From contig CM072516.1 in assembly GCA_036898135.1 (NCBI GenBank), forward strand, positions 19,830,693-19,894,692: a DNA stretch of 64,000 nucleotides. Reading direction: 5' to 3'. Below, piece after piece: positions 56,804 to 64,000 of the stretch (positions within the stretch are counted from its first letter, which is position 1; each line of letters begins with the position of its first letter). Source of the stretch: Oncomelania hupensis. Lineage: Eukaryota; Mollusca; Gastropoda; Littorinimorpha; Pomatiopsidae. The notes below the pieces were generated by a model. That model saw nothing but the letters and a program-made list of their open reading frames with translations. It was not told where the DNA came from and searched no databases. The position numbers and the translations under genes are program-made.

Positions 56804-57343
56804 TGTAAAAAATAAAAACAAATCAGAAGTTGATAAAAGTGTTGACAAATCAAATAATAACACGATGCAACATGTGCTATCCACGTATACGTAGGCTTAT
56901 ATTTATTATTTTTACGTAATTTTTGCCCCACTTCCGTTACTTAGAGCGGATGAGAAAATACACACATATACATATCTGTACATTGTTTTAGTATTCTTCG
57001 CTTAAATTTAAAAGAAACAAGAACATTTCTAAGAAAATCTGTGTAATCAGTCAATATTACTATACAGCGTTTTCCGATAATGTGTAATAATAAAATTAAT
57101 AATTTATTAAAACTGACAGTTTGCTTTGAGCTCTCACAGGCATTCACACTCACACGCGTTTTACAAAAAGGAATACATTTTTTAAAGATATAAAATTATA
57201 AACAAACACATAATGTATATGCAAAGTAAAATGAATCTTGAGATTAGACAAAAAGTGTGTTTGAGGTTTTTAAAAAGTGAAATTCGGAGCATTGGACCGA
57301 GCAAATAACGGACAACCTTGTTCCTACTGAAGGATGGGCCCTG
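56802..57343. other. No gene seen
   Basis: AT-rich unique DNA with no supportable feature. Confidence 0.6.

Positions 57344-57434
<91 letters not shown>
57344..57434. repeat. (AAT)n microsatellite
   Basis: About 30 perfect AAT units adjacent to the 3' end of the minus-strand chimeric SINE. Confidence 0.95.
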
Positions 57435-57436
<2 letters not shown>

Positions 57437-57442
57437 GTAATG

Positions 57443-57734
57443 TATTTCAGATAAAGGTAAAGGTAGTCCCATAGCCTTGTGGCCGTAGGGGAGCGTGATG
57501 TTGGAGATCACACTTATCTTGGGCCAGCGTAATGAGGGTGATGCCCATCTCTCTCGCTCGCTGCTTTACCTTCCCCACCCTTAAGAGAGTAGGTACTCGG
57601 TCACCGTTGAGGGCGTTGTTATTTGTCGCTTCACGTTTTGCGGTCACCCATCCAAGTGCTAACCGCACTGGACGGTGCTTAACTTGCGACACAGTAGCGA
57701 GTGCTCCAACCACTGCGCTATCCGACACCCCATA
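57443..57734 (-). mobile_element. Chimeric tRNA/5S-rRNA SINE, second copy (minus strand)
   Basis: Inverse of the copy at 33129-33424, with the same A-box head (GTGTCGGATAGCGCAGTGGT), the same 5S-like segment (CACTTGGATGGGTGACCGC) and the ACCTTTACCTTTA tail. Small differences show independent age. The target duplication is not clear. Confidence 0.9.
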
Positions 57735-58317
57735 ATTTATTTATAAAGCGCAAATTCAAATCTACAGTTTGAACTAAGCACTTACAACGCCTTTATATAC
57801 AAATTCGCGCGCACCTTAACAAGAAAAAGCACACTTTTTTTTAAAGAAGACATTACAATATAAACATAAAAATAAATATAGCTTATAATTACAACATTTT
57901 TTAAAGTCTTCACATACATTACAGTATAAACATGCAGATAAATAATAGCACAGATAATAAAACAGTAAAACACTAAACTGCACACGCATCATCGAAACAG
58001 GAACGCACACTTGTAATAATTGTAAGACATCTACTAATACAGTAAAATACATTAAATTATACAGTGTAAAATAAAAATGATGTTTACAAATTTAAGATGC
58101 AATATGAATATTTTCAATAAGCAATAAATTACATGGTTTATAACAAAAAGATGTAAATTGATAAATATACAATCCATTAAATCAAAATTATTAAAAGAAA
58201 TAAAAAGAAAAACTGATGGTAGCTTTTAAATTGCAGTACCTGTACACCACAACTCAGCCAAATTGCCTTAGCAGTTTTTGAGATATTGAGCAAAACATGT
58301 TTAGTAACAAAAGGCCT
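57735..58317. other. No gene seen
   Basis: AT-rich, with many short poly-A/T runs. No features. Confidence 0.6.
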
Positions 58318-58385
58318 TTGTCTAAAATCACTTCGGTGAATAGACGTTAAATGAAATAAACAAACAAACAAACAAACAAACAAAC
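58318..58385 (+). mobile_element. 5'-truncated SINE tail (68 bp) with 9-bp TSD
   Basis: GTGAATAGACGTTAAATGAA followed by (CAAA)n, flanked by AAAAGGCCT at 58309-58317 and 58386-58394. The GACGTTAAA motif matches the tail of the SINE at 6117-6378. Confidence 0.75.
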
Positions 58386-58394
58386 AAAAGGCCT

Positions 58395-58853
58395 GTAGTG
58401 ATCTTAAACTTTGCTATAGAGCAGTCATGATGGCACGGGAGTATGCCACTAACCTAGGTAATGTGTCTATGACGTTTGGTTAAATTCAGTTCATTGGGTC
58501 TTGAGACATGGTGTCCAAAAGACAGACAGACATTTGGCTCGTTCTGACCCCCTCTCCCTTCTCCTCCCACAAGTACCTGTATATTTACTCTTCCCCCCCC
58601 CCCCCCCCATATCTATTTCCCTCCCTTCAATAATGGTACAGGACGCAGTCAATATAAAAAATTCAAAAATACAAATTCGATTTTCTTTCCGTCTTCTAAT
58701 AGCGATTTCTCTGCCTTTACACCACCTGTTTGAGTAATGGATGTGTAATTTGGTGTGTGTGAGGGTGGATGAGACAGGTGAGCGTGTATGTTGGTATAGA
58801 TCGCCGCGCTTTGAGCCCAATTGATTTGGGGAAAGGCGCGTATATAGCATACT

Positions 58854-58899
<46 letters not shown>
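58395..58899. other. Unique DNA ending in a SINE-like tail and (ATT)n
   Basis: 58592-58608 is a run of about 17 C. At 58805-58900, GCGCTTTGAGCCCAATTGAT, GGGGAAAGGCGCG and then (TTA)n follow the pattern of a common invertebrate SINE 3' end. No tRNA head was recognised. Confidence 0.5.
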
Positions 58900-58900
<1 letters not shown>

Positions 58901-59808
58901 CCAAAGAGCTTATGATAGAGGGGGAACTTGGTACAGAACCGCGAGACGAAATGTACAAGTTATGCTCCCTTGTCGACATGCTGAAAATGGCTCGTGGCAG
59001 AAAGTCAAAAGGCGACCGAGTGAAACAGGGCGGTGACTTTTGAACAGCTATCAATTGCCATAATGCCAGATACAAGAAAAGTTGTGTTGGCAAGTCCTTT
59101 TTCAAATTTCTAAGAGACAAAGAAAGGTAAATTGCAATTGAAAAACTTCATTTTTTTGTGTTTATGTAGGCCTAAACTAAGACCGCTGCAGCGTTGTTAG
59201 TGTTAAAACAATCAGAGAGCGGCTTGAATGATTCATTTTATACCTATGTGCTAAATCCAAAACAGTTTGCTTGCTGATAGTTTACGTTCAACAGGTCGCT
59301 CACTGTTTACGTTAATGCTAGGTTGTTTGATTATATTTGTGCGTATATTTCAAAAGTAGATGTCAGATTGGCAGTTTGGCTTCGTCAAACTGCTTATGTT
59401 AACAAGTTAAATTAGACTAAGTCTGTTTTCTCCTCGTGATCAAATACTGTGCAAGATAGATAACCCCTTACCTAGGCACAAAAATTGACCTTGATCTGTT
59501 GTAATCACTTTTTGATTGAGTGGAAACGGGGGAAAAAATGTAATGTAGAAACTCAGTCCTTGTTCTGATCTGTGAATTTCTGCGCATTAGATCTATATTG
59601 CGTGGAAAGTTGTAGTCTAGCCAGTAGGTTCTGATTGTTCTGTCTGATTAATTAATTATTTTCCATGAAGTGACTGATGTTATTAAGCCAGTGATGTGGG
59701 AGGTGAGAGGGTTGGAGGGTAGGGGGACACCTGATATAAATTAAATTCACACTATTAGTGAAACATTTTGTTATTGTGCTTTATTGTGATTAATTGATTG
59801 AATGACAT

Positions 59809-59881
<73 letters not shown>

Positions 59882-60187
59882 GATTACGGATTTACATTTT
59901 CGGATAAATGAAACAGTCTGTCATGCATATTTTAATTTTAAAATATCTGTCGTTGATTAAAAAATAATAAATTCCAGGGCAGAAAACGAACCTATGACAT
60001 ACACACATAAGCAGCATAAAAGCACCTAATAAATGTCAATAAGTAAACATAAACAAAAACAAAACAAAAAAAGACAGCAGTAGCGGGATGTTAATAATAA
60101 TGATGGTTAAAAGTTTGGTTTCTGCAAACGTTGCCATAAAAATGTTCTTTTGCAATGGCATAGGTTCAATAAGTTACCACGCACAGA
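58900..60187. other. No gene seen; (CT)n at 59813-59879
   Basis: Unique AT-rich DNA with one perfect CT microsatellite. No LINE-A sequence abuts this CT tract, in contrast to the tracts at 24-32 kb. Confidence 0.6.
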
Positions 60188-61445
60188 TCATTCATATAGC
60201 AGATGGTGAAATATAGCCAGCCCGAGCAAAGGGAAATAATCCGTGGGAGCGTCTCGCATTTTTGTATAGGACATAATGGAAGTTCCCTCTCTTTCTGTAA
60301 TAAGCTCTTTGATTATACTCATCATCCGCTCGCCTCGCGGCCGCTGGCAGTGCCGAAACGTTGTCTTTTGCTTTGTCTGCTTGAATGTCGATTTCCGTGG
60401 TTTCGGTTTTGTAGTAGTCACCGCAGTCAGTCCTGTCTCCTGACAGGGGTGGGAAGTCTGGCACCGGAATTGCAGAGGGGTTAAAGTGCCAATCGTCTGG
60501 GTCACTCTCCCGTCTGTCGAAGTTCCCATAGTGTGTTGTTGTTGTTTTTGTTGTTGTTTTTGTTGTTGTTGTCCCTCGTCATCGTAGTAATAGCTGTGGT
60601 TGCATGATCGTGTGTGCCCCTCCCATGACTTCTTCTCTGCAGCTTTCGTAATAAGTTTATCGTATTTCAGCTTTGCCATTTCCCCACTGGTGTGTAAAGC
60701 CTTTGCTCTCTCACGTAGGACCCTGCGTTCCTCGCGTACAGCTACAGAGAAATCTTCATTGATGAATGCTTTCTGGAATTGTTAAAAATCGGGCTTTTGA
60801 TAAAATTAGCATTTTGTGTTTGTATGACAAGAGCTTAGCAACAATAGTGTTTTCTTTTCCAGTTATGTGTGCTCTTTTCGATGACAATATCTTCTGAGAT
60901 ACCTAGGCCTTTCTCAATCACCTCCATCACTTTTCTTTCACGTCAGTCCCAACTCTCACTGCCAGAGTCTCTCTTAATGTAATAGAATACCAGATTGTTC
61001 CTTCGACTGTGATTTTCTAAAGTGTCACTCTTGCTGCATAATTATATTGTCAATCTCTGCACGTAGGTTGGTATATTTTATATTTATGTAGGTCACAGAC
61101 TCTGGATTCTAGGTCAACTACTTTCCTTTCAAGTTTTCCTTGGTTTTCATTGATGTTTGTTAGTCTTTCAGAAAACGGTGTCTCTTATCTCATGCATATT
61201 CGTTGTCATTGTCTGGAATTGTTGAATCTGGTTATTTTTTGAAACGCTTGCATTCTGTTGTTGAGTGCCTCAATGACTTTCAGAATAGGATGGATATGTC
61301 TACTAGAATTTTCCTGGGTTATAATCTGAGGGGCTGGGTCTTTCTTGTCTTCATTCTCTTTTCTCGGCTTTGATGGGGAATTCGGTCCAGGGTTAAGTTC
61401 AATGTCACCGCAAAGCATTAATAGACACACCACAAACACAGACAC
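60188..61445 (-). pseudogene. Decayed LINE ORF1 with N-terminal 2A-like motif (minus strand)
   Basis: At 61445-61206 the minus strand reads VCLLMLCGDIELNPGP, a 2A-like ribosome-skipping motif (hydrophobic run plus D-x-E-x-N-P-G-P), then a Lys/Glu-rich linker. After several stops, further downstream segments read LENHSRRNNLVFY, EVIEKGLGISEDIVIE and AKLKYDKLI, hallmarks of LINE ORF1 RNA-binding proteins, with a Gln-rich stretch at about 60530-60570. No ATG precedes the 2A segment in its frame. Many stops and no ORF2 nearby, so non-functional. N-terminal 2A sequences are known in CR1-type LINEs of marine invertebrates. Confidence 0.75.
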
Positions 61446-61576
61446 TCCACTGAGTGGGCTTGACGGTATGTCTGTGTGTGTAGCTAGGTAGAAAGGCCCT
61501 TATTCTGGCATACACTGGAACCTCTACACACTTTCTTTTGACGGACCCCGTCATTTTGACGTCAAAACAGTGTTCC

Positions 61577-61647
61577 GTTAGGGTTAGGGCTGTGTTAGGC
61601 TTAGGGTTAGGTTTAGGGTTAGGTTATAGTTAGGGTTAGGGTTAGCT
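61577..61647 (+). repeat. Interstitial telomeric sequence (degenerate TTAGGG)
   Basis: About 11 TTAGGG or near-TTAGGG units (GTTAGGGTTAGGGCTGTGTT and so on), followed by (GGATA)n-like repeats to about 61680. Confidence 0.9.
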
Positions 61648-61797
61648 TCAAAAGGATAGGATAGAATAGGATAGGATAGGGTTTTCGGATGAGGCTGATA
61701 ATGCGTTAGTTTTGACATTCTTGAAGGTTACTCTTTTTGGGAAAAAGTTATAATAAGCGATTGGATCCATGTTTAAATTTGGCGGAATAGAAATATT

Positions 61798-61801
61798 CGT
61801 T

Positions 61802-61840
<39 letters not shown>

Positions 61841-61841
61841 A

Positions 61842-61905
<64 letters not shown>
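61798..61905. repeat. (GTA)n microsatellite
   Basis: About 35 units with one ATA interruption. Confidence 0.95.
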
Positions 61906-61907
<2 letters not shown>

Positions 61908-64000
61908 CATTTGGATCTGTATTCATGCTATCAAATGAACAATATTTTTAGCAAATTTTCGGATCAATTACTCTATCAAAGCATGACAACAAATAGTCTG
62001 TAAGGTGAAAAAAAAAAGGGTTGTTTAAGGTATCCCGACCGACCCAATTTTTTGGGGAGCCCAACCCTAAACCTATGTTATTTGGATCGTCTGAGAAAAA
62101 AAAAGAAGGAAAATGCCAAAATAATTGCACCCAAGGTAAAAAAAAAAAACGTGTAGAAAAAAAGCCTACGACCCTATTTTTTCCCCCTATGTTACCTTAA
62201 AAAGTATTTTTACTTTTTTTGGGCCTAAAATATTTTGGTACATGTCCGCTGGTGTAGTGTCTCCTCACAATAAAATGTTATTGAGTTTTCTAGTCCTGGA
62301 TTTCGGTAGAAAGAGAGTAAACATTCGCGGAATGCAAAGGCTTCGCGGATTAGGCATTAACGGAGTAGGCTTTCGCGCATCTCCCCATTCAACAAATTCA
62401 TGATTTTATGAAGGGCGCGCGTACTTTGTTCAATGAAGTTGTGACCTTGTGGGGGACAGTACAAACGTACAGTACCGTAGTTGTAGTATCTGTATGAATT
62501 AACCTAGAACCTCATTCAAGGATAAGCATACATTAACCTATAATCTAATTCTAGGACAAACCTAAAACCCTTTAACATGTACACATTAGCATAATTATAA
62601 CCTTTTGGCCTGTATAAATTATCATAACTTTCCTCTCATGTTCACAACTCTGTCTACTTTTTGGAACTTCCTCTTTTTTCCACGTGGGGGTGCAGGGGGT
62701 TTCTGTATGAATAGCATCCCCACTCTCTGGAAATTTAGTGCTTTAAATTTCCACTGTTACTATCTTTCTCGTTGGTTCTTCCTCAATTCTATTTTGTTCT
62801 ATCAATGTACTATAATATCTTCTTCTTCTTTAGACTAGTCGCCTACCTTTTTCTTCTTGAAAACTTCCAAAACTCTTCCAAAACTCCTCCTTTGTGTATA
62901 AGGTCTGTTTAGTCAGCTTGGAAATATTGGACGCTTTCTGCCAAATGGTCACTAGAGCTTCCTATGATATTATTATTATTTAGCAATGTAGGTATTTTAT
63001 ATGTATGTGTTTGGTTGATATTTTATAATGATGTTTATATTCCATTTTGTATTTTGTAAACGAACGTTCAATAAATTAGAATATAGCCTCAGCGCCCTTG
63101 CGTGGGATGTCTTTATTTTAAAGTGACCGGCTGGTGGAGTGCATTCACTGGTACCACTATGGTTGTTTCAGCAGATATTTTATACTGATTAGGCGCGAAT
63201 CCTTTTTCAACCAAGTTGTAGCCCTGATTTTGTGATCCTGATTCGGCCCTTTGCATTCCGCTAAACCCTGTAAGCAATGACTAACTAACTAACTAACTAA
63301 CTTTTTTATTATCAAAAGCACACAATGTAAAAATGGAACAAGGTACACTAAGTGAGTTCAGCCATACATTAAGCAACAGGATTTGGGTCCAAATTGTAAT
63401 GTTTCTCTTGTTATCAACCATTCCACAATCAAATATGCGTGCCACAGCAGCAGACTTCAATTGTGGAAAGTTACAAACTTCGAAGTTATAAACTTTCATG
63501 TACTTGCTAACTACAGTAAAGCGCTATGCACGTATGCAACCCATCTGTTGACTAAGAAGTTCTGACCTGATATTTTTAGGCATGGGAATCTCCGATAAAT
63601 AAATAATGACATATGAACATCCGAAAACAAAGTGACGTAAATCTTATGTAATTTTATCATAATTAAAGTCATCTTTATGCAATGACTGTGTATGAAATAT
63701 TATGATTGTCCTTTTTATAGAAAATGTCAAACAGGACTATAAATTAAAGATTTTGGTATGATTATCCAAGAGTCTTTTCTTTTTTAAACTTTTAACAGTA
63801 TGAATGTTCTGTGGAATATATTGTTGCACTGCAGTCATGAATGATATGTTTTATAGTTGTATTATTTTTGCAAATGTAAACAATATCCTTGAAAGCATGT
63901 GTCAGGCTACAGCCAGTAACGTATCACCGGAGTACAAGACAACAACTGCAACAAGGGGCTGATGACCTATTTCTTGCAAGGGGGAAATTCGATGCTGTCT
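61906..64000. other. No gene seen
   Basis: AT-rich sequence with poly-A runs (about 62008-62160), a loose TTAACCTA/CTAATTC-type repetition at 62490-62600 and (CTAA)n at about 63279-63302. Open frames are short and unremarkable. Confidence 0.6.

Noticed and set aside
60188..60679. Separate Gln-rich host gene on the minus strand
   Set aside because: AKLKYDKLI and the preceding broken frames match LINE ORF1 architecture, so it was merged with the 2A-bearing pseudogene.
61577..61647. True chromosome end
   Set aside because: The repeat is short, degenerate and flanked by more than 2 kb of other DNA on the distal side.

Overview
This is repeat-rich, intron-era eukaryotic DNA: AT-rich, full of microsatellites, with spliced genes, LTR and non-LTR retrotransposons, DNA transposons and tRNA-derived SINEs. 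Degenerate TTAGGG repeats, Ty3/gypsy elements with a copia-like pol order, a 2A-bearing LINE and a chimeric tRNA/5S SINE together suggest a marine invertebrate, most likely a mollusc. That assignment is inference. Almost every recognisable coding region belongs to a mobile element. Only two weak candidates for host genes are visible: three short phase-compatible exons at 2.7-3.6 kb, and a possible first exon behind a TATA box at 21.3-21.8 kb.

Layout. 0-8 kb holds pyrimidine-rich and triplet microsatellites, a 668-bp MITE (1937-2604), the candidate exons, a duplicated ~245-bp repeat, a G-rich degenerate minisatellite and a tRNA-SINE with a 13-bp target duplication. 8288-12112 is a complete TTAA-flanked DNA transposon with a two-exon, 608-residue Mutator-like transposase. 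12274-21243 is a complete and apparently young Ty3/gypsy element with 1954-bp LTRs, an AAAAG target duplication, a tRNA-Leu primer site and one intact 1525-codon polyprotein in the order Gag-PR-IN-RT-RH. 22.8-32.5 kb holds related LINE copies (LINE-A) that begin and end inside (TC)n microsatellite, with a solo LTR and a MITE nested in them. 32.8-36.2 kb has an old LTR carrying a tRNA/5S chimeric SINE, a 72-bp repeat and a 1.8-kb minisatellite.

36.7-54.2 kb is a nest of insertions in one (GTAT)n microsatellite: a 2.6-kb LTR-like element, a 1.5-kb hAT-like element, and an R2/NeSL-like LINE (LINE-B) running from 40885 to 53926. LINE-B is itself split by an inverted LTR block, by a second gypsy element (46818-52457) with near-identical LTRs but no RT core or RNase H, and by an inverted solo LTR. 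A 48-bp minisatellite made from LINE-B's own coding sequence is expanded just upstream of its RT.

54-64 kb contains tandem repeats, SINEs in both orientations, a decayed minus-strand LINE ORF1 with a 2A-like motif, an interstitial telomeric tract, and long stretches with no recognisable gene.

How it fits together: LINE-encoded proteins presumably mobilise the SINEs. The intact gypsy at 12-21 kb is the only element here that looks autonomous. The second gypsy would need help in trans for reverse transcription. Microsatellites act repeatedly as insertion sites.
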